A stretch of 64,000 bases of DNA from Porticoccaceae bacterium (GTDB lineage Bacteria; Pseudomonadota; Gammaproteobacteria; Pseudomonadales; Porticoccaceae), in contig JAGPUQ010000008.1 in assembly GCA_018069525.1 (NCBI GenBank), positions 62,001 through 126,000 of the forward strand. Reading direction: 5' to 3'. The notes beneath the pieces are model-generated. The model searched no databases and had not been told where the DNA came from. It worked only from the letters and a program-made list of their open reading frames with translations. Made by a program: the position numbers and the translations under genes. Shown piece by piece: positions 30,721 through 39,205 of this stretch (position 1 is its first letter; each line of letters starts with the position of its first letter).

Positions 30721-31740
30721 ATGAAAATCGACAGCTGTTTTAGTTTTGCGGATCGCTTAGATGAAATCGATGACATTAAAAGCCGCTTTAAATGCTTTGA
30801 AAGCCAGGACTTTGATGGCGTAGTCACCGCCGAAATACAAAACGATCCATTTTTAATTATGGGTATGGGCGCCGACGCCACCGATAATGTTGAGCTGCGC
30901 ACCGGTATTGCAGTGGCCTTTGCTCGCAACCCGATGACCACCGCCTACAGCGCCCACGATATTAATGCCTTTTCGAAAGGACGTTTTACCCTGGGTTTGG
31001 GTTCGCAAATTCAGGCTCATATTAAAAAACGCTTCGGTATGCCCTGGCACGGCCCGGCGAAACAGATGAGCGAGTTTATTCGTGCGCTGCACGCCATTTG
31101 GGATTGCTGGTATGACGACGCCCCGTTGAATTTCCGTGGTGAATATTATCGCCACACCTTGATGACGCCGGATTTTACGCCGAAAAATATCGAATACGGT
31201 CGCCCCAAAGTGGTGATGGCGGCGGTTGGCCCGTTGATGATTAAAACCGCAGCCCGAGAGGCCGACGGCCTAATTGTTCACAGCTTCGCGACGCAAAAAT
31301 ATATTGAGGAGCACATAGTTCCCAGTATTAACACGACTCTTGATGAAGCGGGTAAATCGGCGAGTGACTTCGAAATTTCCTTTCCGCCTTTCGTCGTTAC
31401 TGGCGAAACTGAAGCAGCATTTGAAGCCGCTAAAGCTCAGGCCCGGTATCGTATCGCGTTTTACGGTTCGACTCCGGCTTACAAGCCGGTGCTGGCATGC
31501 CACGATTGGCAGGATTTACAGCCAAAGTTAAATCATCTGTCAAAAAATAACGCCTGGGACAAAATGCCGGAGTTGATCAGCGACGAAGTGCTGGAGACTT
31601 TTGCGGTGGTGGGTGAGCCTTTAGACGTAGCGGAAAAAATAAAAACCCGGTATGGAAATCTGGTGAGCCGCATTACCCTTGAAAATTCTCTTCCCACAGA
31701 GGTGGTAAGTAAACAAATGGCAATCATTAAGTCGGCTTAA
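30721..31740 (+). CDS. LLM-class F420/flavin-dependent oxidoreductase
   Basis: A 339-residue TIM-barrel luciferase-like monooxygenase. Landmarks are FDGVVTAEIQNDPFL, GTGIAVAF-like RTGIAVAFARNPMTTAYSAH, GRFTLGLGSQIQAHI and FRGEYYRH. It resembles the TIGR03617 subgroup of predicted F420-dependent oxidoreductases. Whether this host makes F420 or the enzyme uses FMN cannot be told here. Substrate unknown. Confidence 0.83.
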   Translation: MKIDSCFSFADRLDEIDDIKSRFKCFESQDFDGVVTAEIQNDPFLIMGMGADATDNVELRTGIAVAFARNPMTTAYSAHDINAFSKGRFTLGLGSQIQAHIKKRFGMPWHGPAKQMSEFIRALHAIWDCWYDDAPLNFRGEYYRHTLMTPDFTPKNIEYGRPKVVMAAVGPLMIKTAAREADGLIVHSFATQKYIEEHIVPSINTTLDEAGKSASDFEISFPPFVVTGETEAAFEAAKAQARYRIAFYGSTPAYKPVLACHDWQDLQPKLNHLSKNNAWDKMPELISDEVLETFAVVGEPLDVAEKIKTRYGNLVSRITLENSLPTEVVSKQMAIIKSA

Positions 31741-31767
31741 TAGCGACAATATCGTTTCAGGCCAGTT

Positions 31768-32460
31768 TTATAGCGCATTTCGAATAGTGGAGCCATCGAT
31801 GCCTTGCAGAGGGCCGAGGGGGTTTTTGCGAATTTTTTCTCCGCTGACGATGGGTTGCCCGCTCCAGACTTTGTAAACCACGATACCGTCATTAATCACA
31901 ATTAAGGCGTCGAAAGACCAGCCGGTCTCTATTGTTCTGCGTTTAAACGTCAGTACATCGAGAAACGCGTTGCCGACTCGTTTGCTTTTGATTCTTTTCG
32001 GGTGGGCCTCGTAAGCCATGCACTTGTTTTTAGCGCGCACGCAGTCGCTGATGCCGGGATCGAGATCGTCCAGGGTAATGGACTGATTGGGCATAAAGCG
32101 TTGGGTAACTTCCAGGTAGGAAAGAATTCTAATATTGGGTTGGGTGTAGGGATCGTAACCTAAGGCTTTAAGTTCTTCAGTTGTGGTTTGCTGGGGAATG
32201 ATCTTGTTGTAGTCGGCCAGGGCGTCCTCGAAATGGTTCCAGCGTGAACGCGTGGTGTCTTCGGTTCTGGGTAGTGCGCTGCTGCACGCGCCGAGCAGTG
32301 TCGATAACAGCAACATTAACATTAAGATAAAGCTCAGGCGTGCAGCCCGGGATCTCGATGACTGGTTTATTGTGGTGGCTTTGTTAACAGCGGCCCCGTC
32401 AGCAGCGGCTTCGTCAGCCGCAATCATAGGGAGCATAAAAATTATCGAGGGTCTAAGCAT
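31768..32460 (-). CDS. Predicted lipoprotein, unknown function (OmpE/SmpA-like fold possible)
   Basis: The product has a clear lipoprotein signal, LSFILMLMLLLSTLLGAC, with the Cys at residue 59. The first 40 residues (MLRPSIIFMLPMIAADEAAA and a Ser/Arg stretch) are an unusual extension, so translation may start closer to the signal. The mature part has IIPQQTTTEELKALGYDP, reminiscent of the start of small BamE/SmpA-like domains, and two cysteines in DCVRAKNKCMAYE. I do not recognise a named family. Confidence 0.65.
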   Translation of the reverse strand: MLRPSIIFMLPMIAADEAAADGAAVNKATTINQSSRSRAARLSFILMLMLLLSTLLGACSSALPRTEDTTRSRWNHFEDALADYNKIIPQQTTTEELKALGYDPYTQPNIRILSYLEVTQRFMPNQSITLDDLDPGISDCVRAKNKCMAYEAHPKRIKSKRVGNAFLDVLTFKRRTIETGWSFDALIVINDGIVVYKVWSGQPIVSGEKIRKNPLGPLQGIDGSTIRNAL

Positions 32461-32656
32461 TATGAGTCACGGCCCTTAGTTTGAAGCACGTTAGCTATTA
32501 AGCAATAGGTAACAATTTACTAAACAAACAGAAGTAGTGTGATGAACCTGGATCAACTAAATGGCAATAACTGTATGGCATAACCGTATGAGGATAACAG
32601 TGCGGCGGTTACGGTCGGGGGAGGTAAAGCAGGGTGAAAATTGCTTTAAGTGGTAC

Positions 32657-33037
32657 TTAGCTTGTAGAAATCCCAAATTCTTTAGCCGCTTTAAGTAGCT
32701 CCAGGCGGTCTTTCGGTGACAGGGCGATGATTTTGCAGCCAGCGCAATATTGTCTGGGATCGTCTTCTTCCTGTTGTTGCCAGCTAATTCGAATACCGGC
32801 ATGCACCACAATGTCATCTTTGCCGGGGCGGGGCAGGCGAATCACCACCAGGCGACGACCGCCATCGGGAAGTTCTCGGTTGGTAAACAGCATAAAACCA
32901 CGGGTGGAGATATCACCGAGATAGCCAATTTCAGATTTCGATGTGTAGTCGTACACTTTAGCTAAGGCACCAAAGTGAGCACGTCGAGACTGGCGTTTAT
33001 AAGTTTCCACGTTTTCTGCTAATGCTGCTCCGTTCAT
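32657..33037 (-). CDS. PilZ-domain protein
   Basis: A 126-residue protein with the c-di-GMP-binding signature: an arginine pair in KRQSRRAHF followed by the GDISTRGFML strand (the D/N-x-S-x-x-G motif). It probably senses c-di-GMP in the cytosol. Only the PilZ domain is present, so the output would be through a partner. It lies just downstream of the MATE gene on the same strand. Confidence 0.85.
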   Translation of the reverse strand: MNGAALAENVETYKRQSRRAHFGALAKVYDYTSKSEIGYLGDISTRGFMLFTNRELPDGGRRLVVIRLPRPGKDDIVVHAGIRISWQQQEEDDPRQYCAGCKIIALSPKDRLELLKAAKEFGISTS

Positions 33038-33046
33038 AGGTACAGA

Positions 33047-34474
33047 TCATAGCGAACCATGCCCGGCGTGCCAAGCGGGCGGTTTAAGCTCTTCGACTTG
33101 CGGCACCGCCGAGGCAATGGTGCGTCGGGCGGTGAATCGTACCCGCAAAGTGGTGAGTATCGAAATAATAACGAGCGTGATGATCATACCGATCCAGAAG
33201 CCCTCGACCCCCCGCATCGGCCCCCAAAGATTAGTCAGTGCAAGGGAATAGGAGAGCGGAAAACCCAGTATCCAATAGGCGATGACGGCGAGAATGACGG
33301 TAATACGGGTGTCTTTATAACCACGCAACGCGCCGTTACCACAAACATTAATGGCATCAAACACCCGGAAAGCGGCTGCGTAGACCAATAATAATGCGGC
33401 GAGATCGCGCACCGCTTGATCTGGACTAAACCACGCGCTGATCTGTTCGCGGAAAATAATCACCACGAGGGCTTGTAGCAGCGCAATGGCAGCGGCGAAT
33501 GCGATGCCGGTGGAGGCGATGTCGCGCGCACCTGTTGCGGCTCGTTGCCCCATCTGGTGAGCGACTAATACCGCAATCGCCTGGGAGATGCTCATAGGAA
33601 CCATAAACATCATCCAGTCCACTGAGATGGCGATGGAATGACCGCTAACCACAGTGGCACCCAGGTGAGCGATAAACAGCGGGATGACCAGAAAAAACCC
33701 GCCTTCGGCCAAAATCGCGCCACCAATAGGCAAGCCAACTTTTAAGGTTTCGCGGCAGTCTCTCCAGAATATTTTCTGGTCTCGTAATAGCAGATGAAAA
33801 ACCGCTAAGGTAGTGGATAGGCGGGTGTACAGGTACGAGCTGACGACAATAAAAATCGATACCAGCAAAGTTGCCCAGCCACAACCCATCGCACCGAGGG
33901 CGGGAATTTTCCACCAGCCGAACACGAAGGCTAGATCGAGGGGAATGTTGATCAAAAAGCCGAGGGTGTTAAACACCATGGCGACCCGAGCGTGGCCCGT
34001 ACTTTCGAAGCTGGTGCGAAAGGCCATCATATAAGGCAGCAAAAAAGCAGTACCTAACATGGGTAATAGATAAGCCAGGGTAAGATCGCGGACGGCGTGG
34101 CTGGTGTCGAGAGAAGGCAAGATTAGCATGCCCAGCGCAATACAGAGCGCGGCGAGAACGCCCAGCGGCGCAGCCAGTTTTAATGCGCTCTGAAACTGTC
34201 GGCGCAGCCCAGAGACATCGCCCGCGCCATACAACTGACCAATAAGCGGGCCGTTGCCGAGCATGATGCCAATCACCAGCATAATGGAGAGGTTAAAGAT
34301 GGCGCTGCCGAGGGAGACGGCCGCGAGGTCGTCGGTGCTGACCCGCCCGGCGACGATAATATCGGTGACACTCATACCGATAATAGCCAGTTGGCCCACC
34401 GTAATGGGCAGGGCAAGGCTGGCGATACGGCGAATGCGGTAGGCAGGGGTGTCTCTTGTTACGTTGTCGGTCAT
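33047..34474 (-). CDS. MATE-family multidrug efflux protein
   Basis: A 475-residue protein with 12 predicted membrane helices in two halves: LPITVGQLAIIGMSVTDIIV at the start and GLPIGGAILAEGGFFLVIPL opening the second half. Starting at the inner ATG (MTDNVTRDTPAYR) fits the family better than the longer frame from 34555. It should export cationic drugs or metabolites using Na+ or H+. The 5' region is made of short repeats. Confidence 0.9.
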   Translation of the reverse strand: MTDNVTRDTPAYRIRRIASLALPITVGQLAIIGMSVTDIIVAGRVSTDDLAAVSLGSAIFNLSIMLVIGIMLGNGPLIGQLYGAGDVSGLRRQFQSALKLAAPLGVLAALCIALGMLILPSLDTSHAVRDLTLAYLLPMLGTAFLLPYMMAFRTSFESTGHARVAMVFNTLGFLINIPLDLAFVFGWWKIPALGAMGCGWATLLVSIFIVVSSYLYTRLSTTLAVFHLLLRDQKIFWRDCRETLKVGLPIGGAILAEGGFFLVIPLFIAHLGATVVSGHSIAISVDWMMFMVPMSISQAIAVLVAHQMGQRAATGARDIASTGIAFAAAIALLQALVVIIFREQISAWFSPDQAVRDLAALLLVYAAAFRVFDAINVCGNGALRGYKDTRITVILAVIAYWILGFPLSYSLALTNLWGPMRGVEGFWIGMIITLVIISILTTLRVRFTARRTIASAVPQVEELKPPAWHAGHGSL

Positions 34475-34479
34475 TAAGT

Positions 34480-34545
34480 CGTCGGTGTCTCTGTTAGGTC
34501 GATGTCTCTGGCAAGTTGATGTCTCTGTTAAGCTGCCCCTGTCAA
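34480..34545. repeat. Three short repeats upstream of the MATE gene
   Basis: GTGTCTCTGTTAGGTCG, GATGTCTCTGGCAAGTT and GATGTCTCTGTTAAGCT lie in tandem, period about 17 bases, between the MATE start and the divergent neighbour. Confidence 0.7.
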
Positions 34546-34616
34546 AGTGGGCCATTTTGAATTATTTTACGCGTCGATAGCGTTTTTATTTGCAAGTTAA
34601 GTAAGCGAGGGTTGCG

Positions 34617-36134
34617 ATGGGACAAGCTGATTTTTCTTTCTGGGTATTTCTGTTGCAGATTTTTGCTGTCGCTATTTTAGCGCTACTGGCGATTGGCGCG
34701 GTGGCGGTGGCCTGGATGTACGTGGTGGATGTGCGTCAAAAGGGGCATACCATTCGCCGTAATTACCCGGTGATTGGTCGCTTTCGTTATTTTTTTGAAC
34801 ATCTGGGCGAGTTTTTCCGCCAGTATTTTTTCGCCATGGATCGCGAAGAAATGCCCTTCAATCGGGCTCAGCGCTCGTGGGTGTACCGGGCGGCGAAAAA
34901 CACCAATAACACCGTAGCCTTTGGCTCTACGGCAAATGCAGCCGCGCCAGGAACGATTTTATTTGTACCCCACCCCTTCCCGTCGCTAGACACACATAGG
35001 CGTCCTGCGGAATCTATTATTATCGGCCCACACTGCCCTTCGCCTTACGCGGCACGGTCTTTTTTCAACGTATCGGCGATGAGTTTTGGGGCTATTTCCG
35101 AAGCTGCGGTGCGCGCGCTGTCCGAGGGTTGCGCGACGGCAGGGAGCTGGCTTAATACGGGCGAAGGTGGCTTGTCTCCCTACCACCTGTCCGGCGGTTG
35201 CGATCTGGTGTTTCAGATTGGCACCGCCAACTACGGCGTGCGCGACGACGCGGGTAACTGGAGCGACGCCAAAATGCTTGACATCGCTGCCCACGAGCAA
35301 GTGAAAATGATCGAAATCAAACTTAGCCAGGGCGCCAAGCCCGGTAAAGGCGGCATCCTGCCGGCAGTAAAAGTGACTGAGGAAATTGCACTCATTCGCG
35401 GCATTCCCGCCGGTCAGGCGTCGATTAGTCCCAATGGCCATCCTGATATTCGCAACGTCGAGGATCTGCTGGATCGCATTACTCATATTCGCCAACTGAC
35501 CGGCAAGCCGGTCGGCTTTAAACTGGTGGTGGGTGGTCTGCGCTTTTTCGAACAATTATTTGAGGCCATTCTACGGCGCGGTATAGAGCATGCCCCCGAC
35601 TTTATGACCATCGACAGTGGCGATGGCGGTACCGGTGCTGCGCCACAAAGTTTGATGGATCACGCTGGGCTGACCATTCGCGAAAGCCTACCCGGCGTAA
35701 TCGATAAGTTGGCGGAATACGGTTTGCGAGAACGTATTCGCGTCATCGTAGCGGGCAAATTAATTACCCCGGTGGACGTGGCGTGGGGCCTGTGTGTGGG
35801 CGCTGATTTTGTGGTGTCCGCCCGCGGCTTTATGTTTGCGCTGGGTTGTATTCAGGCGATGCAATGCAATAAAAATACCTGTCCCACCGGTGTTGCCACA
35901 CAGGATCCGGAGTTGCAAAAAGGGCTTGATGTCGGCAATAAGGCGGCGCGCGTTGCCCACTACGTGGCTAATATGGTGGAGGAAGTCACCGTCATTGCCC
36001 ACAGTTGTGGGGTCGATGAACCCAGCCAGTTAAATCGCTCCCACGCTCACATGGTGATTGGGCCGGGGCGGTCGGAGGCCCTCGATTCCTATTACGCCCG
36101 GGTAGGGAGCCAGGGTGCCCCTATTGCAGTGTGA
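34617..36134 (+). CDS. FMN-binding glutamate-synthase-family protein
   Basis: A 505-residue protein with an N-terminal membrane helix (FAVAILALLAIGAVAVAWMY) and then a GltB-like FMN barrel: SAMSFGAISEAAVRALSEG, NTGEGGLSPYH, GAKPGKGGILPAVKV and DGGTGAAPQSLMDHAG. It ends with the cysteine-containing QCNKNTCPTGVATQDP loop that binds a 3Fe-4S cluster in glutamate synthase. It lacks the glutaminase domain. Membrane-anchored members are common but of unknown reaction. Confidence 0.88.
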   Translation: MGQADFSFWVFLLQIFAVAILALLAIGAVAVAWMYVVDVRQKGHTIRRNYPVIGRFRYFFEHLGEFFRQYFFAMDREEMPFNRAQRSWVYRAAKNTNNTVAFGSTANAAAPGTILFVPHPFPSLDTHRRPAESIIIGPHCPSPYAARSFFNVSAMSFGAISEAAVRALSEGCATAGSWLNTGEGGLSPYHLSGGCDLVFQIGTANYGVRDDAGNWSDAKMLDIAAHEQVKMIEIKLSQGAKPGKGGILPAVKVTEEIALIRGIPAGQASISPNGHPDIRNVEDLLDRITHIRQLTGKPVGFKLVVGGLRFFEQLFEAILRRGIEHAPDFMTIDSGDGGTGAAPQSLMDHAGLTIRESLPGVIDKLAEYGLRERIRVIVAGKLITPVDVAWGLCVGADFVVSARGFMFALGCIQAMQCNKNTCPTGVATQDPELQKGLDVGNKAARVAHYVANMVEEVTVIAHSCGVDEPSQLNRSHAHMVIGPGRSEALDSYYARVGSQGAPIAV

Positions 36135-36290
36135 GTAAGGATTTTGTAACTAAGGGTGTAGAAAGTATGGGCTGGGTAAGTTAGATAGGCCTGAAGCAGG
36201 GAATTATTTCCGATAGATGTTCTCCAAATTTGAAGTTCTTAATAAATAAGACCTGCAGTAAGCGAACTTTATTACTATAAGGGATTGATC

Positions 36291-36959
36291 ATGGCCTCAG
36301 TCATTACTCTGTACCAAGCGCTACACCAAGGTATTTTTGACCGACTTAAATATCTCGATGGTATTCCCCCACTGCTGTTTCGTTTGATTCTTGCGCCGGT
36401 CATGGTGGCTGCGGGTCTGCATAAATTTCTCAATTTTGAAGATATGGTGTCCTGGTTTGGCAATCCGGACTGGGGCCTGGGTTTACCCGCGCCGGCGGTG
36501 ATGGTGTTTCTGGCGGCAGCGTCGGAATTAGTTGGCGGTTTGGCCTTGTTGATTGGCTTTGCGGTGCGCTGGATGGCCGTGCCCCTGATGGTGTCTATGG
36601 CCGTGGCGGCGGGCGCGGTGCACTGGCAGCATGGCTGGTTCGCCATTGCCCCGGGTGATCCCGACACCAGTGCTGCCAAAGTGGTGGCGATGGCCGGTAT
36701 TCCTGCGGCTCAGGCCAGTCTTGAGAACAGTGTCGAAGTCGGCAAGCGAGTAAGTGCCGTGAAGAGCCTGTTAAAGCAGCACGGCAACTACTCCTGGTTG
36801 ACGGAAAAGGGTAGTTTTGTGGTGTTGAATAATGGCATCGAGTTTGCCGCCACTTACTTTGTCATGTTGCTGAGTCTATTTTTTACCGGCGGCGGACGTT
36901 TCTTTAGCCTCGATTATTGGTTGTCGCGCTGGGCTGGCGGCAATGTTGTTGGCGGTTGA
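36291..36959 (+). CDS. DoxX-family membrane protein
   Basis: About 222 residues from the ATG preceded by AAGGGA; a TTG six bases upstream is less likely. Four hydrophobic segments with the DoxX look: PPLLFRLILAPVMVAAGLHK, FLAAASELVGGLALLIGFAV, AVPLMVSMAVAAGAVHWQHG and FAATYFVMLLSLFFTGGGRF. A roughly 80-residue soluble insertion lies before the last helix. Function unknown; relatives are linked to redox or metal-peptide (HvfX) pathways. Confidence 0.83.
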   Translation: MASVITLYQALHQGIFDRLKYLDGIPPLLFRLILAPVMVAAGLHKFLNFEDMVSWFGNPDWGLGLPAPAVMVFLAAASELVGGLALLIGFAVRWMAVPLMVSMAVAAGAVHWQHGWFAIAPGDPDTSAAKVVAMAGIPAAQASLENSVEVGKRVSAVKSLLKQHGNYSWLTEKGSFVVLNNGIEFAATYFVMLLSLFFTGGGRFFSLDYWLSRWAGGNVVGG

Positions 36960-37064
36960 TGGTTTCTCAATTTAGAGCTTGTTGAGGCACTGTGGGTGGA
37001 GCCGGGTCGTGCTACAATGGCGGTTTTTTGACCAATCCCATTGAGAGCGGCACAGTACTCATCT

Positions 37065-38426
37065 ATGAATCAAACACAGCGAGAGAATCAAGCCCAGTCA
37101 GAACCGGCTCAGTCAGATCAAGCGCAGCCAGACCAATCCACAGCCACCGAGAAAAAGCCTCGCCGCCGTAATCGCGGCAGGCGTAGCAATGCCTCAGGCA
37201 ATACCTCAGGCACTGCCTGGAGTCTCGATCAATTCAAGGTAGAGCCAGAGGCGGACAAAGTGCGCTTTCACGACCTGGGTCTGCCCTTACCGGTGATGCA
37301 TGCCATCGCCGATCTTGGCTTTCAATATTGCTCGCCGATTCAGGCGCGTTCGCTACCCATCGCGCTCCGTGGCCACGACGTGGTCGGCAAGGCTCAAACC
37401 GGCACCGGCAAAACCGCCGCATTTTTGATCACCATTATTGAAGATCTGCTTAAAAACCCGGTAGCGGGCGAACGCTATGCCGGTGAAGCGCGGTCATTGA
37501 TTATCGCCCCCACCCGCGAGCTGGTTATGCAAATTGCCGAAGACGCCAAGGCCCTGTGTAAACACACCGAACTGAACGTACACACTCTGGTCGGCGGCAT
37601 GGACTACGACAAGCAGCGCCAACATTTACACGATCGCCACTGCGATATTTTGGTGGCTACTCCGGGACGCTTGCTGGATTTTTGCACCAGTCGCTATGTC
37701 TACCTCGATCAGGCCGAAATACTGGTGATCGATGAAGCGGATCGTATGCTCGACATGGGTTTTATCCCCCAGGTGCGCAACGTAATTCGTTTGACCCCCC
37801 AGAAGGGTAAACATAGACAGACGTTGTTGTTTTCCGCGACCTTTACTGAAGCCGTGATGCGACTGTCGGAACAGTGGACGGAAAAACCCTCCTTTGTGGA
37901 AATCGAGCCAGACAGTGTGGCCTCGGATTCCGTTGATCAAAAAGTATTTATTACTGAAAAGCGCAATAAATTAAATTTATTGCGCAATATTTTACGCAGC
38001 GATGATGTGGAAAGCGTTATCGTGTTTGCTAACCGCCGCGACCAGTGTCGCAAACTGCAGGAAAATCTGGCGCGTGCGGGATTTAAAGTGGGCTTGTTAT
38101 CCGGGGAAATCCCTCAGAACAAACGCATTCGTACCCTCGACGATTTTAAAAATGGCAACATTAAAGTTCTGGTTGCCACGGACGTTGCCGGGCGCGGCAT
38201 TCATATCGACGGCATTAGTCACGTAATTAACTACACCTTGCCGGAAGAGCCGGAAGATTACGTGCATCGCATCGGGCGCACGGGTCGCGCGGGAAAAACC
38301 GGAACCTCCATTAGCTTTGCCTGTGAAGACGATGCCTTTCTGCTCGAACCTATCGAGACCTTACTGGGTGCAAAATTGCCCTGCGAACAGCCCGCGGAAG
38401 ACTTGATGACCGTTAACCTGAAATAA
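37065..38426 (+). CDS. DEAD-box RNA helicase (RhlB-like)
   Basis: About 453 residues. An N-terminal 60-residue Gln/Ser and basic segment ([12 protein letters not shown]) precedes the helicase core: Q motif [24 protein letters not shown] (I), PTRELV (Ia), [19 protein letters not shown] (II), SATF (III), [14 protein letters not shown] (IV), [12 protein letters not shown] (V) and [10 protein letters not shown] (VI). It unwinds short RNA duplexes, with RhlB/RhlE-type roles in RNA decay or ribosome assembly. The ATG (MNQTQREN) is preferred over a TTG 24 bases upstream. Confidence 0.9.
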   Translation: MNQTQRENQAQSEPAQSDQAQPDQSTATEKKPRRRNRGRRSNASGNTSGTAWSLDQFKVEPEADKVRFHDLGLPLPVMHAIADLGFQYCSPIQARSLPIALRGHDVVGKAQTGTGKTAAFLITIIEDLLKNPVAGERYAGEARSLIIAPTRELVMQIAEDAKALCKHTELNVHTLVGGMDYDKQRQHLHDRHCDILVATPGRLLDFCTSRYVYLDQAEILVIDEADRMLDMGFIPQVRNVIRLTPQKGKHRQTLLFSATFTEAVMRLSEQWTEKPSFVEIEPDSVASDSVDQKVFITEKRNKLNLLRNILRSDDVESVIVFANRRDQCRKLQENLARAGFKVGLLSGEIPQNKRIRTLDDFKNGNIKVLVATDVAGRGIHIDGISHVINYTLPEEPEDYVHRIGRTGRAGKTGTSISFACEDDAFLLEPIETLLGAKLPCEQPAEDLMTVNLK

Positions 38427-38427
38427 A

Positions 38428-39177
38428 TTAGTGTGGCTGGGCACCTGGCGGGTTTGCTTGCTGGTTCGCGACCCAGAGAGACGTAGCGCCAGCTACCGCT
38501 GCGGGCATTACCAGCAGGTTAAGCAGCGGAATGGACGACCCCATTAACACCAGTCCTCCAAAACTTAATGCGGATTTTCGCTGGCTTCGGCTGTCGACTA
38601 ACAGCGCGTCGAAACTAATCTTATTGTTATCCGCCGGATAATCCAGATACTGTAAATACAAATTCCACGCGCCCCAATAAAAACCAATAACTGGCGTAAT
38701 CAGGTTAAGTAGCGGTATAAAAGAAAGTATCGCGCAGACAATGAATACGCCCAGCAAACGCGGTAAAAAATACCCTAGCTTGCGTAATTCCCGCCCCAGC
38801 GCGTGGCCAATAATTGGGCCATAGTCGCGCCATGCCAGGGTTTTCGGTTCAGGTGTGCTCAGCAAATACTGTTGTACCCGTTCAGACAAAATACCAAAAA
38901 AAGGTGCGGCGACCAGATTGCCCAAAATAGTGAAAGTGTAGCCGTACACCAGCAGTAACAGCAGGCCAAACACAGCCCAGATCAGCCAGGCTAAAAACGC
39001 CAGCCACTCGGGTAAAAACCCCATAATCCAGTCCATGCCTTGACCGAACTGCTGGATAGCAAAGGTGGTTAGGACAATAAATAACAGCACATTGATCAGT
39101 AGCGGGGCAATCACATAGGCCCGTACACCGGGTTTACTGAGTAGGCGAAACCCCGCAAAAAAATGTTTAGAAGGCAT
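38428..39177 (-). CDS. cysZ: CysZ-like EI24-family membrane protein
   Basis: A 249-residue protein with four long hydrophobic segments and the CysZ features FFAGFRLLSKPGVRAYVIAP at the start and YFLPRLLGVFIVCAILSFIP. CysZ transports sulfate for cysteine synthesis. Adjacent to a DEAD-box gene in convergent orientation, with one base between stops. Confidence 0.85.
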   Translation of the reverse strand: MPSKHFFAGFRLLSKPGVRAYVIAPLLINVLLFIVLTTFAIQQFGQGMDWIMGFLPEWLAFLAWLIWAVFGLLLLLVYGYTFTILGNLVAAPFFGILSERVQQYLLSTPEPKTLAWRDYGPIIGHALGRELRKLGYFLPRLLGVFIVCAILSFIPLLNLITPVIGFYWGAWNLYLQYLDYPADNNKISFDALLVDSRSQRKSALSFGGLVLMGSSIPLLNLLVMPAAVAGATSLWVANQQANPPGAQPH

Positions 39178-39205
39178 AATAGTTTGCCGGGTTCAGCACA
39201 GGATT

